From the NCBI GenBank assembly GCA_002840905.1, contig PHDD01000007.1:86628-150627 (forward strand): a stretch of 64,000 nt of DNA. Reading direction: 5' to 3'. This document shows positions 44,043 through 53,425 of the stretch, piece by piece. The position numbers and the translations under genes are program-made. The first letter of the stretch is position 1, and the number at the start of each line of letters is the position of its first letter. The notes beneath the pieces are model-generated. The model made no database searches. It was given only the letters and a program-made list of their open reading frames with translations, and had not been told where the DNA came from. The stretch comes from Bacteroidetes bacterium HGW-Bacteroidetes-4 (lineage in GTDB: Bacteria; Bacteroidota; Bacteroidia; Bacteroidales; SZUA-534).

Positions 44043-46292
44043 ATGAGCACATCGGATAATGCTTTGGAAAAAAAAATAATTGCACTGGAAAAGGAATTGG
44101 CATTATATAAAAGTCAACAGGTAACGGGTTTATTGAATTTTGAATTCTTATTTAATGCCATTAAGCAACCTGCTTTTTTAATTGAATCAAAAAAACCTTC
44201 AGGCACCCCGGTAATAACAAAAATTAATAAAAGCGGACTTGAACTTATCAAATACAATCAATCGGAAGTTGAAAACCTAAATCCTATGGATATTGGTTTG
44301 TTTGATTCCACTGAACAGTTTGCCAATTTTTGCAATTCCCTTTCAACTGCCGAAAGCGCTATCTTTTTGGCCAAAATAAAACCCAAAAACGACATAACCA
44401 TTTCATCGGAAGTGACTATTTTTTGTTTTTCAAACGATGTGAACTATCAGGTTTTGGCCTTTCAACGCAATATTGGCAACCAACAAAAAGTAGTTGAGGC
44501 TCTCAGGCAAAGTGAATACCGTTTTTTGCAAATGGCTGAAAATGTGGCTGAAGGAATTATAATTATTGATGAAGATAAAAAAGTGTTTATTAATTCCAGT
44601 ATGTGCCAGATAACCGGATATTCAAAAGATGACCTTCGCGACATGGATGAATTCTCGCTGGCTCATGCCGACGAAAAAGATAGGTTAACTACCTTTAAGG
44701 AGAAAATAAAGCACCTGCCCCATGGCACACACAGCATTGAATACTGGATTTCAACACGGCAACAAAACGACAAATGCCTTAAAAGCAATTATTCCATTAC
44801 ACGGCGTTCCGATGGTAAAAAAAGTACCTACATAATAACCAGTGATATTACATCGAGAAAAAAAATTGAACAGGCCCTGCGTAAAAGTCAATCAGAATTC
44901 CGAATGCTGGCCGAAAACTCACCCGACATTATAACCCGGTACAGCAAAGATTTAACCTACACTTATACTAACCAAACCCTCGAGCGTTTAACTGGGATTC
45001 CTGTTGTACAGATTATCGGAAGCAACAACCTGGAACTCGATTTGGATCCGGAACTTATTTCGTTTTTAGAAGAAATGCATTTGGAAGTATTCCGCACCGG
45101 ACGTATCCTGAAATTTGAATTCAGAATTCCGATAGCTACCGAAACCAAAGTTTTTCAGGCACACATGGTTCCTGAATTATCAAACGAGGGAACAGTAGTT
45201 TCGGTATTGAACATTGCACGCGATATTACCCAAATAAAACAGGTTGAGCGTAACCTAACCGAGGAAAAATTAAATTTGATTCAGGAAAACCAGATGATTG
45301 CACAAAAACTGCGTGAATGGTGCAATATTTTGTGTGAGAATAATCAAAAGGTTTCAGAAAACAGCAATTGCCTGAAACCCATATTAAAAATTGCCGATTG
45401 GGCTGAATACGGACATGTGCAGGAACATCAGGAGCCTAAAACCATTGTAGTAAATAAGCTATTACAAAACTTTTTTAATGAACACAGTCGAACCATTGAA
45501 CAGCATAATTTGCAGGCCAATTTAATCCTTCCTGTACACGAAATCACCGTATTTTCGGATGAGCAGATGTTAAAAAGTACCTTATTGCTGTTGCTAGAGA
45601 ATGCTTTGGAAGCTACCGAAACGGGGAAAATTGAAATCGGTTACGACATTTACAATGAGAACGAGATAGTGTTTATTGTTAAAGACACCGGAATGGGCAT
45701 TGAACCAGAACAAACCGAAAATATATTTAAACCTTTTGTAAGTCAGAAGAAAGAAAATCATGCCGGTTTAGGGCTGAGTATTGCACAAAAGTATGTTGAA
45801 TCAATGAATGGCGTTATCTGGTGCCTGTCATCACCCGGAACCGGTTCTACTTTCTGTTTTACCCACCCGGCTTTAATTGAAAAATCGCTGCTTCAATCCA
45901 AAATTGATAATCAGCATTCCGACTGGAAAGGAAAAAAAGTATTGATTGTAGAAGATACACAGGAAAACTACCAATTATTGGTTGAAATTCTTAAAAAATA
46001 TGAGTTGGATTTATCGCGGGCAGAAACCGGTCACCAGGCTATAGAATTGTTAAAAACCAATGCCAATTTCGATTTGGTACTCATGGATATTCAACTACCC
46101 GGAATAAATGGCTACGAAGCTACCAGCGAAATCAGGAAGTTCAATAGTAAAGTCCCTATTATTGCGCAAACAGCCTATGCTATGTACGACGACGTGGTAA
46201 AAGCACTCGATGCCGGTTGTAACGACTTTATTGCCAAACCAATTAAAACAAAGAAATTTCTGGGACTGGTGGGAAAATACTTATCCCGATAA
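44043..46292 (+). CDS. PAS-HATPase-receiver protein lacking a visible phospho-acceptor histidine
   Basis: 749 residues, soluble. Three PAS-like domains (about 18-135, 160-275, 285-400) are followed by a helical linker (405-495), a GHKL ATPase domain (about 500-615; N box LLENALEATE, DTGMGI, GLGLSIAQKY) and a C-terminal receiver (about 630-749; DLVLMDIQLPG with the aspartate, KPIKTKK with the lysine). Between the last PAS and the ATPase I find no H-box (no H-E/D-x-x-x-P). The linker around KLREWCNILCENN sits where HisKA should be. It may therefore not autophosphorylate in the normal way. Eight bases behind the isoaspartyl peptidase gene. Confidence 0.82.
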   Translation: MSTSDNALEKKIIALEKELALYKSQQVTGLLNFEFLFNAIKQPAFLIESKKPSGTPVITKINKSGLELIKYNQSEVENLNPMDIGLFDSTEQFANFCNSLSTAESAIFLAKIKPKNDITISSEVTIFCFSNDVNYQVLAFQRNIGNQQKVVEALRQSEYRFLQMAENVAEGIIIIDEDKKVFINSSMCQITGYSKDDLRDMDEFSLAHADEKDRLTTFKEKIKHLPHGTHSIEYWISTRQQNDKCLKSNYSITRRSDGKKSTYIITSDITSRKKIEQALRKSQSEFRMLAENSPDIITRYSKDLTYTYTNQTLERLTGIPVVQIIGSNNLELDLDPELISFLEEMHLEVFRTGRILKFEFRIPIATETKVFQAHMVPELSNEGTVVSVLNIARDITQIKQVERNLTEEKLNLIQENQMIAQKLREWCNILCENNQKVSENSNCLKPILKIADWAEYGHVQEHQEPKTIVVNKLLQNFFNEHSRTIEQHNLQANLILPVHEITVFSDEQMLKSTLLLLLENALEATETGKIEIGYDIYNENEIVFIVKDTGMGIEPEQTENIFKPFVSQKKENHAGLGLSIAQKYVESMNGVIWCLSSPGTGSTFCFTHPALIEKSLLQSKIDNQHSDWKGKKVLIVEDTQENYQLLVEILKKYELDLSRAETGHQAIELLKTNANFDLVLMDIQLPGINGYEATSEIRKFNSKVPIIAQTAYAMYDDVVKALDAGCNDFIAKPIKTKKFLGLVGKYLSR

Positions 46293-46440
46293 AAATCAGC
46301 TTCTGCCATACAACAACGCCTTTTTTTTATAATTGGTGCTTATATATTTTTGCCCCATTTTATGTAGGCAATTCCATTTGCTTATTCCAAAGCATCAGTA
46401 ATCATGCTATTACTTTAACACAACTTTAACACTCAGCACC

Positions 46441-46471
46441 TTTACCAACAAGGCTTTGCTTCTTATATTTG
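46441..46471 (+). promoter_or_regulatory. Candidate promoter of the gldA-type transporter operon
   Basis: TATATTTG (46464-46471) is an exact -7 element, and TTTA (46441-46444) is a 3/4 -33, 19 bases away. A second, weaker box (AACTTTTG, 46537-46544) lies right before the start codon. Confidence 0.5.
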
Positions 46472-46550
46472 CATCCTGCAAAACGTTACAATTATCAATT
46501 ATAAAAACAATAGAAACAATAATTAACTGTTTAATAAACTTTTGCGAGTT

Positions 46551-47477
46551 ATGGATATTGTAGTTAAAAACCTCAGTAAACGATATGGTCCGCAACGGGC
46601 GGTCGATAACATTTCGTTCGAGGTAAAAACAGGCGAAATTCTTGGTTTTTTGGGGCCCAACGGAGCTGGAAAAACCACTACCATGAAAGCCATTACGGGT
46701 TACCTGTCGCCCAGCGATGGAGATATTACGGTTGGGAATTTCTCAATTTGGACAGATAAGGAACAATTAAAGAAACGAATTGGTTACCTGCCTGAGCATA
46801 ATCCACTTTATCAGGAAATGCCGGTTCTGGATTATTTAGTCTACGTGGCCGAATTGCAAGGCATAAGGAAAGAAAAGATTAAAGAACGGATTCTTGAGAT
46901 GGTTCAGATTTGTGGGCTGGAAGGTGAAAAACACAAAAGAATCAACGAATTGTCGAAAGGTTACCGGCAGCGGGTTGGACTGGCACAGGCGCTGATCCAC
47001 GATCCGGAAGTTTTAATTCTGGACGAACCGACTACCGGATTAGATCCAAATCAGATTGTTGAAATCAGGGAACTGATAAAAAAAATTGGCCGCTCAAAAA
47101 CAGTAATACTAAGTTCTCACATTCTGGCCGAGGTGGAAGCCACTTGCGATCGCATATTAATTATCAATAAAGGAAAAATTGTTGCAAATGGTACCGCCCT
47201 TGAATTGCGTCAGGCCGAAAAAGGAAACGAACTGGTAAAGGTTGAAATAGAAAATGCTGATATTAACGAAGTAATTCAAAAACTGCAAGACCTGCCATCA
47301 GTAGCTTTGGTTGATAAAAAACCAGATAGTACCCTACTCGATGTGCAAAGTAAAGCCGGACAATCGAGCAAACGCGATATTTTTAAACTATGTGTTGACA
47401 ATAACTGGGTTCTCACGCAGATTACGCCAATTGAAACCAAACTGGAAGATGTGTTCAGGGAACTAACCCGAAAATAA
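46551..47477 (+). CDS. gldA: GldA-type ABC transporter ATP-binding subunit
   Basis: 308 residues from ATG 46551 (a TTG three codons earlier is less likely). Walker A GPNGAGKTTTMK, signature LSKGYRQRVGLAQAL, Walker B VLILDEPTTGLDP, switch histidine in LSSHIL. The 75-residue C-terminal extension matches the gliding-motility-associated GldA/NatA type. It works with the permease and GldG-type proteins that follow. In organisms that do not glide, this set is kept for an unknown envelope job, so the name does not prove gliding. Confidence 0.85.
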   Translation: MDIVVKNLSKRYGPQRAVDNISFEVKTGEILGFLGPNGAGKTTTMKAITGYLSPSDGDITVGNFSIWTDKEQLKKRIGYLPEHNPLYQEMPVLDYLVYVAELQGIRKEKIKERILEMVQICGLEGEKHKRINELSKGYRQRVGLAQALIHDPEVLILDEPTTGLDPNQIVEIRELIKKIGRSKTVILSSHILAEVEATCDRILIINKGKIVANGTALELRQAEKGNELVKVEIENADINEVIQKLQDLPSVALVDKKPDSTLLDVQSKAGQSSKRDIFKLCVDNNWVLTQITPIETKLEDVFRELTRK

Positions 47478-47524
47478 CAAGCGGTTAACCCAAATAAAAC
47501 AAACTAAATTTTAAAACGAATAGT

Positions 47525-48244
47525 ATGAAATCGATATGGATTATAGCCAAACAAGAATTAAAATCGCATTTTGATTCCCTGATGGCCTATATTTTATTGG
47601 CTCTTTTTCTGGGATTCAGCGGTTTTTTTACCTGGATTTACGGAAACGACGTGTTTTTTATACAACAGGCATCGATGCAGGTATTTTTTCAGGTAGCCTA
47701 TTTAACGTTGTTTATTGCAGTGCCCCTTTTAACCATGCGTTCCATTGCTGAAGAAACCCGATCGGGAACCATTGAGCTTTTACTTACCAAACCCATCAGC
47801 CACCAACAGGTGGTTTGGGGTAAATACCTGGCAATTTTACTTTTGGTTGGCATTGCCTTATTGCTTACCCTTCCGTACTACATTACCATTGCAAACATTG
47901 GAAATGTTGATCATGGGGCAATTATCAGTGGCTATTTTGGCTTGCTGCTTATGAGCAGTGCATATATTGGCATCGGTTTATTTGCCAGCTCTCTAACCAA
48001 CAATCAGATTGTAAGCGCTTTAATTGCCCTGATTATCGGCGTTTTCTTTCATATACTCTTTGGTTTAATAGCCAATGGCTTTAGTGGAATTTTGGGTCAG
48101 GTTTTTTATTATTTAAGCATGAATACCCATTTTGAAAGTATTACACGTGGTGTTATCGACACCAAAGACTTGGTTTACTTTATTACACTGACCTATGCCG
48201 GAGTATTTTTAGCTGAAAAATCGCTCCAATCGAAAACATCGTAA
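47525..48244 (+). CDS. gldF: GldF-type ABC-2 permease
   Basis: 239 residues with six hydrophobic helices of the ABC-2 permease type: opening WIIAKQELKSHFDSLMAYILLALFL in pieces, then TMRSIAEETRSGTIELLLTKPIS, the conserved cytoplasmic loop of the family. It forms the membrane channel for the upstream ATPase. Gap to the ATPase gene 47 bases; to the GldG-type gene 21. Confidence 0.85.
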   Translation: MKSIWIIAKQELKSHFDSLMAYILLALFLGFSGFFTWIYGNDVFFIQQASMQVFFQVAYLTLFIAVPLLTMRSIAEETRSGTIELLLTKPISHQQVVWGKYLAILLLVGIALLLTLPYYITIANIGNVDHGAIISGYFGLLLMSSAYIGIGLFASSLTNNQIVSALIALIIGVFFHILFGLIANGFSGILGQVFYYLSMNTHFESITRGVIDTKDLVYFITLTYAGVFLAEKSLQSKTS

Positions 48245-48265
48245 ATGAACAAAAAGTAAAAAGTT

Positions 48266-49780
48266 ATGAAAGCAAAAAGCAATTCACTACATATTATGCT
48301 AATATTGGCGATTTTAATACTGGTGAATATCGTGTCGGACAAGCTTTTTCTCCGGTTCGACCTTACCGAAGATAATCGTTATACCCTGAGCAGAGCAACC
48401 AAAGACATTTTAAACAGCTTGGATGAGCCCATAACAGTTACGGCTTATTTTTCCGAGGATCTTCCACCCGATATTGCTAAAACCCAGCGCGATTTTAAAG
48501 AATTATTGACCGAATACCGAAATATCTCGAAAAACAATGTGATGTACGAATTCATCAGTCCAAATAAAGATGAAGCAACGGAACAAGAAGCTACCAGCAA
48601 AGGCATTCAGCCTGTTTTGATTAATGTTCGGGAAAAAGATCAGGTGAAACAGCAAAAAGCGTTTTTGGGAGCACTAATTCAGAAAGGCGAACAAAGCGAA
48701 GTGATTCCGTTTATGCAACCGGGTACGGCCATGGAATATGCCTTATCGACAGGAATAAAAAAACTTAGCGTTGTAAACAAACCCACCATTGGGTTTTTAC
48801 AGGGCCACGGTGAACCGGAACTAAGGGCTATGCAGCAGGCCCTGACCGAGTTATCGGTATTGTACCAAACCCGGCCAATAAATCTGGCTACACAACCCAA
48901 TTCGCTCGATGAAGTATTAACACTTGCTATCATTAAGCCCAGCGATTCCATACCGGAATCAGAACTGGCATTGATTGATGATTTCATAGCAAAAGGAGGA
49001 AAACTTTACCTGGCAATTAACCGGGTTGATGGGGATTTGCAGGAACGCCGCGGATTTACGGTAAATACCGGAATCGAAAACTGGCTGGCCAAAAAGAAAC
49101 TATCGATCGATAATAATTTTGTAATTGATGCCAAATGCGCTTCTGTTGGCGTGCAACAGCAACAGGGATTCTTTACCTTTCAATCGCAGGTGCAGTTTCC
49201 TTATATTCCCATTATTTCAAATTTTGCCGATCATGCCATTACCAAAGGACTGGAACAAGTGCTGACACAATTTGTTAGTACCCTTTCATTTTCAGGTGAT
49301 TCGTTGCTCAGGTTTACACCATTGTTATTAACCTCGGAAAAGTCTGGAACCTTAGCTTCTCCCCTGTTTTTTGATATAGAAAAAAACTGGATTCAAAACG
49401 ATTTTCCACTGGCCGAATTGCCGGTTGCCGGTATGCTTGAAGGAACTATTAATGGTAACCCTGATGCCAAAATGGTAGTAATTGCCGATGGCGATTTTGC
49501 CATTAACGGAATGGGACAACAGGCCCGCCAGCAAAATCCCGATAATATTAATTTAATGGTAAATTCAATCGACTATTTAAGCGACGATACCGGATTGATT
49601 GAACTAAGAACCAAAGGCGTCACATCGCGTCCTATCAACGAAATGGAAGACAGCCGGAAACAATTTCTGAAAATTCTGAATTTTTCTTTACCCATTTTAC
49701 TGATTATTATAATTGGAATTATCAGGGGACAACAACAACGCTCTTTACGTTACAAAAGAATGGAGGAAGCATATGTTTAA
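48266..49780 (+). CDS. gldG: GldG-type ABC transporter auxiliary substrate-binding protein
   Basis: 504 residues. It has one N-terminal transmembrane helix (about 9-26) and one near the C terminus (about 472-490), and between them a large periplasmic domain with RFDLTEDNRYTLS, the family hallmark start. ITVTAYFSEDLPPDIA, GALIQKGEQSEVIPF, GFLQGHGEPEL and a late VVIADGDFAIN complete the GldG/DUF7088 plus ABC-type transport domain. Its stop overlaps the start of the following DUF4340 gene by eight bases (translational coupling). Confidence 0.83.
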   Translation: MKAKSNSLHIMLILAILILVNIVSDKLFLRFDLTEDNRYTLSRATKDILNSLDEPITVTAYFSEDLPPDIAKTQRDFKELLTEYRNISKNNVMYEFISPNKDEATEQEATSKGIQPVLINVREKDQVKQQKAFLGALIQKGEQSEVIPFMQPGTAMEYALSTGIKKLSVVNKPTIGFLQGHGEPELRAMQQALTELSVLYQTRPINLATQPNSLDEVLTLAIIKPSDSIPESELALIDDFIAKGGKLYLAINRVDGDLQERRGFTVNTGIENWLAKKKLSIDNNFVIDAKCASVGVQQQQGFFTFQSQVQFPYIPIISNFADHAITKGLEQVLTQFVSTLSFSGDSLLRFTPLLLTSEKSGTLASPLFFDIEKNWIQNDFPLAELPVAGMLEGTINGNPDAKMVVIADGDFAINGMGQQARQQNPDNINLMVNSIDYLSDDTGLIELRTKGVTSRPINEMEDSRKQFLKILNFSLPILLIIIIGIIRGQQQRSLRYKRMEEAYV

Positions 49781-50729
49781 ACAAAAGAAAATACGGCAAA
49801 TAAGCATTATCTTACTCGTTTTGGTAATGTTACTGGGTTGGCTCACTTTAAAAGAAAAAAAACAGGGTCAACGCTCTTTCAAAGCCTATGTGGTGGAAAC
49901 CGATACCGCTAAAGTAAATCGAATTGAAATTTTTTCGGGAAAACTGAATGAATCAGTTACGCTGAATAAAGTAAATCACCAATGGATGTTATCCATTGAA
50001 AACAATCAGGTTCAGGCTGATGGGCAATTAATTGATGAACTTTTAAGTCAGTTGTATCAATTAAAACCGAAACGAATAGCAGGTACCCAAAAACAAAGCT
50101 GGGCCGGTTTTGAACTTACGGATAGTTTGGCTACCCGCGTGGTGCTTAAATCGGATAAGAAAAAACTGACCGATTTACTGGTGGGTAAGTTTACTTATTC
50201 ACAAGGTCAGTCTGCGAATCCCTATCAACAACAAAACATGATAGTTACTTCGTATGTTCGACCATACAACGAAGATTTTGTTTACGCGGTCGATGGTTTC
50301 TTAAGCATGATGGTAAACCGGGGCAACGACTCGTTTCGTAAACGAAACTTAATTAGCGGGAATCCGGAACAATGGTTACGTTTATCATATAATTTAAGCA
50401 ATGGGGAATCGTATGCTTTACAAAAAACTGATGGTAAATGGTACATCCAACAACAGCTGGCTGACTCAGCCACCGTTCACTCCTATTTAAAAAGTCTTGG
50501 TCGTTTGTCGGGACAAAAATTTGCTAAAAAACCACAGGATACCAGCAGTTTAGCCATAAATTCCCGTTTGACCATTGAAACTGAAAATAATACAAGCATT
50601 GAAGTAAAAGCTGGTTTAAACTCACTTGGCGAAGAAATTTATATTTCATCCCAAAATCAAGGCAACGCATTTACCGATTCAACCTTGAGCCAGCAGTTAT
50701 TTGTAGATAAAGCGTACTTTTTAAAATAA
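49773..50729 (+). CDS. DUF4340-containing membrane-anchored protein
   Basis: 318 residues from ATG 49773, chosen because GGAGG lies seven bases upstream inside gldG; the longer alternative start lacks a site and runs through gldG. One N-terminal membrane helix (about 8-25) is followed by a periplasmic beta-rich DUF4340 domain, usually found beside GldF/GldG-type transporters. It contains two repeats around WMLSIENNQVQADGQLIDELLSQL (in pieces) and WYIQQQLADSATVHSYLKSL, each a Trp-x-x-x-x-pro/hydrophobic strand followed by a helix. Last gene of the transporter operon. Confidence 0.8.
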   Translation: MFKQKKIRQISIILLVLVMLLGWLTLKEKKQGQRSFKAYVVETDTAKVNRIEIFSGKLNESVTLNKVNHQWMLSIENNQVQADGQLIDELLSQLYQLKPKRIAGTQKQSWAGFELTDSLATRVVLKSDKKKLTDLLVGKFTYSQGQSANPYQQQNMIVTSYVRPYNEDFVYAVDGFLSMMVNRGNDSFRKRNLISGNPEQWLRLSYNLSNGESYALQKTDGKWYIQQQLADSATVHSYLKSLGRLSGQKFAKKPQDTSSLAINSRLTIETENNTSIEVKAGLNSLGEEIYISSQNQGNAFTDSTLSQQLFVDKAYFLK

Positions 50730-50759
50730 AGCAGGAATATCAATAACTAACGGAAATTG

Positions 50760-50801
50760 AAAAACCTCAGTAAAAATTCATTTTTTTCCGAGGTTTTTTT
50801 T
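50760..50801 (+). terminator. Terminator of the gldA-DUF4340 operon
   Basis: AAAACCTC (about 50761-50768) pairs with GAGGTTTT (50790-50797) around a 21-base AT-rich loop, followed by more T. Confidence 0.65.
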
Positions 50802-50954
50802 ATCAGAAATCAAATGAAAAGTGAAACAAAAGCAGCACTTATTTAACCTATCCATTTAAATTTAAGATTATTCCAAATGTAAAATAATACCAGTTTATTA
50901 CAATTAATAACGCTGAAATTAAACATTTTTAAAAGCACCAATTTACATTTAAAT

Positions 50955-51755
50955 TTATTTTTGATTATTATTAACATAATGGGCTATTTCTACTAGGGGT
51001 GCAACCCAAATTTCAGATTGTTTATCTTTCAAAAACTGTATTAACTGCCGGTGTGCTTCGAGTGAAACGTTAATAGTATGTTCACCTCCTACTCCATGAA
51101 AAAGAAAAACCAGCAGCACCTTATTATCTAAAGCCTGCTGAACCATACTAATTAATTCACTTCCCGATTCACCATTAACCATAAAAGCACCAATCTGGTA
51201 CAAATCGATTGTTGACAGCGGTTCAAAACTAGGACCAACGCTTCGTGCGGCAACAAAACTGTTTTTTATTTCGGGAATAAAACTATCACCTCCTATTTGG
51301 GTATCGCCACAGGTATAGGCAAAAGTTCGCTGTGATTTACCATCAATAGCTTTAAGTAAGGTATTAGCCAGTTTTATTTCATCAATAATTTTGTTCGCAG
51401 AATAATCATCTAAATCGTAATCGGGATTTACCCAAGGACGTCCCATCGATTTTCCGGCACAGGGATGATTCAAGGTATGATTTCCCAATTCGTGTCCTGT
51501 TTTGCTGGCAATGGCCCATTCCACCAGGCGGTTGTCGAGTGCCGAAGCATTGCCCGGAACATAAAACGTTGCTTTAAAATCCACGGAATCCAACAAAGGA
51601 ATTACCTTGTCTAAATGAACATTCAAGCCATCGTCATAGGTTAAAACAACAGCGCATTGGTGACCATTCCATTCGTCGGAATTAGTGTTTTGTGCTATAT
51701 TTTTAATTACAGGTAATATTAGCATCAATTGAAAAATAAGGGTTTTAAGTACCAT
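50955..51755 (-). CDS. Exported polysaccharide deacetylase-like protein (NodB fold)
   Basis: 266 residues with a signal peptide (KTLIFQLMLILPVIKNIAQ). The NodB homology domain shows LTYDDGLN (metal/catalytic aspartates), HELGNHTLNH (metal histidines) and a C-terminal FLFHGVGGEH. The usual RxPY-type third motif appears as FAYTCGD, which is unusual and may change specificity. A metal-dependent deacetylase on cell-wall or capsular sugar is expected. Last gene of a four-gene minus-strand run. Confidence 0.8.
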   Translation of the reverse strand: MVLKTLIFQLMLILPVIKNIAQNTNSDEWNGHQCAVVLTYDDGLNVHLDKVIPLLDSVDFKATFYVPGNASALDNRLVEWAIASKTGHELGNHTLNHPCAGKSMGRPWVNPDYDLDDYSANKIIDEIKLANTLLKAIDGKSQRTFAYTCGDTQIGGDSFIPEIKNSFVAARSVGPSFEPLSTIDLYQIGAFMVNGESGSELISMVQQALDNKVLLVFLFHGVGGEHTINVSLEAHRQLIQFLKDKQSEIWVAPLVEIAHYVNNNQK

Positions 51756-51765
51756 AATAATTTTG

Positions 51766-52494
51766 TTATAAGTTAGTTTCAGTAGATTTTAATGAAGAGT
51801 TACTCAGATAAAATAATTGTTTGCCGACCAAAAGGGAAAAAACAATCCAGGGAATAAGCGACACTAAGGAAAAAACCAGTCCCAACTTACCCGCCGTGGA
51901 TGGAATAAGTATAAAAAAACCGGATATGAATCCCCAAATTGCGGTTGCTTTACTAAAAGTGGAATTGAGCAACATGATTCGTGAAATCATCAGTAATGCA
52001 ACAGCATTCAGTATATAATACACATTGAAGGCACTTCCTTTATAAACCACAAGTAATGCTTGTCCGGCTGCCAAAAACTGTTGTTTTAGTTCAAGCGTTT
52101 CAGCCAGATTATACTGTTTGCTTAGTATTTGCATCTCAAAAGCAATAGTCGAAGAATAATAGGTGCAAATTCCAATAAGACCAAAAACCAAGGCAATTAA
52201 AACCCCGGCAAAATGGGTTCGTCTGAGCGCGGCAAATAAACCAAAATACAGAAGCATTAAAATGGTATTGTTCAGTATATACAAAAGGTCGAGACTTAAT
52301 AAACCCAAAAGCTCGTTTTGATTAAATAAGCCAAAAAAACCTGCTACCGAATCAGGAGGTGGATATAAAATAAATACAACGATTTGCACTGGAATTAAAA
52401 TAACTATAACCAGTGCTGCCCAGGCTCCTGTTCTCATCAGTTTGAGCCAGTTTTTATCGTCGGACAAAATGTGGGTTGGTGTTTTTGCTATCAT
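51766..52494 (-). CDS. DUF4386-type integral membrane protein
   Basis: 242 residues with six predicted membrane helices (clearest: AWAALVIVILIPVQIVVFIL, LLDLLYILNNTILMLLYFGL-like, ALLMISRIMLL, LVSLIPWIVFSLLVG). The N-terminal arginine-containing first loop and PPPDSVAGFFGLFNQNELLGLLSLD resemble the DUF4386 family. No known activity. Ten bases separate it from the deacetylase gene and 12 from the MscS gene. Confidence 0.6.
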   Translation of the reverse strand: MIAKTPTHILSDDKNWLKLMRTGAWAALVIVILIPVQIVVFILYPPPDSVAGFFGLFNQNELLGLLSLDLLYILNNTILMLLYFGLFAALRRTHFAGVLIALVFGLIGICTYYSSTIAFEMQILSKQYNLAETLELKQQFLAAGQALLVVYKGSAFNVYYILNAVALLMISRIMLLNSTFSKATAIWGFISGFFILIPSTAGKLGLVFSLVSLIPWIVFSLLVGKQLFYLSNSSLKSTETNL

Positions 52495-52506
52495 TGTCCA
52501 TTCACT

Positions 52507-53421
52507 TTATTTGTCCTCGGTATAGTAATCTTTAAACTCGCGTGTTAAAACTTCAGTAAGTTCACTGATAAACGAAAATTCGTGTCTAATGTCGTTAACG
52601 TAGGCTTTTATTTTAACTCTAAGCATAATTTTATTTTCCAACTTTTCCTGAAAAAATAAAACAACAACCGGCTTATTGAGGTAAACAAATTTTGAAACCA
52701 TGGCTGCCTCAAGTGCTGTAGCTTTAACTTTTTGAATATCTACAGTCAAAGGCAGGTATAATTCGGTTACCACCTGGCAGTTTTCTTCGCCCGAATTTGC
52801 GTTGGAAACCGATTGATTCATCATGTCGGAATTGGGAACGGTAACCAGGCTGTCATCGGGTGTGGTTATGCGTGTTGAGCGAAGCCCAATACCTGTTACT
52901 TCGCCATAGTGGGATCCAATTTCTATCTTATCACCAATCTGAAAGGGTTTGTCGGTAAGAATAATAATTCCACCGAAAATATTCTTTAATAAATCCTGGG
53001 CGGCAAAACCAACGGCTACGCCTACCGAAGCACCAACTGCCAGCAACGATGCCATGGGTGGCTGAAATACCGCAACCAGAATAAATAAAATGGTTCCGGT
53101 CCAAACAACAATTCGTACAATGGGAATAAATCCTTTAATTGTGATACGGTGTTTGGTATTTCGTTCGGCCCAAATGGTTAACAAGCCCGAAATTATGCGC
53201 AATGAAAGATAAGTTAAGAGAATTAATATCAGGCTGATAACAATATTCGATAATGAAAAATAATCGGAAAACGTTTGTGTTTTACTACTCACCTCGGCCA
53301 CCAGATTGTTGCTTTGCTGCACCGTATCGGGTTTAAAAACTTCGGTGAGTTGCCCGCTTGCTTTAAACGAAAGCAAAACCAACAGCATCAAAAAAATGGT
53401 ATAAAACAATTTATTTATCAT
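52507..53421 (-). CDS. MscS-family mechanosensitive channel
   Basis: 304 residues. An exported N terminus is followed by two membrane helices and the pore helix with ASVGVAVGFAAQDLLKNIFGGI, the Gly/Ala-rich TM3 of MscS. The beta domain follows, with PFQIGDKIEIGSHYGEVTGIGLRSTRI (in pieces) and VPNSDMMNQSVSN. It releases solutes under membrane tension. It starts four bases after the 995-residue ATPase stop, so the two are translationally close partners. Confidence 0.92.
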   Translation of the reverse strand: MINKLFYTIFLMLLVLLSFKASGQLTEVFKPDTVQQSNNLVAEVSSKTQTFSDYFSLSNIVISLILILLTYLSLRIISGLLTIWAERNTKHRITIKGFIPIVRIVVWTGTILFILVAVFQPPMASLLAVGASVGVAVGFAAQDLLKNIFGGIIILTDKPFQIGDKIEIGSHYGEVTGIGLRSTRITTPDDSLVTVPNSDMMNQSVSNANSGEENCQVVTELYLPLTVDIQKVKATALEAAMVSKFVYLNKPVVVLFFQEKLENKIMLRVKIKAYVNDIRHEFSFISELTEVLTREFKDYYTEDK

Positions 53422-53425
53422 CAGG

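Noticed and set aside
46551..50729. Evidence for gliding motility
   Set aside because: GldA/F/G homologues also occur in non-gliding Bacteroidetes; no GldB/H/J/K-N or SprA/E/T genes are in the window, so motility is not claimed.
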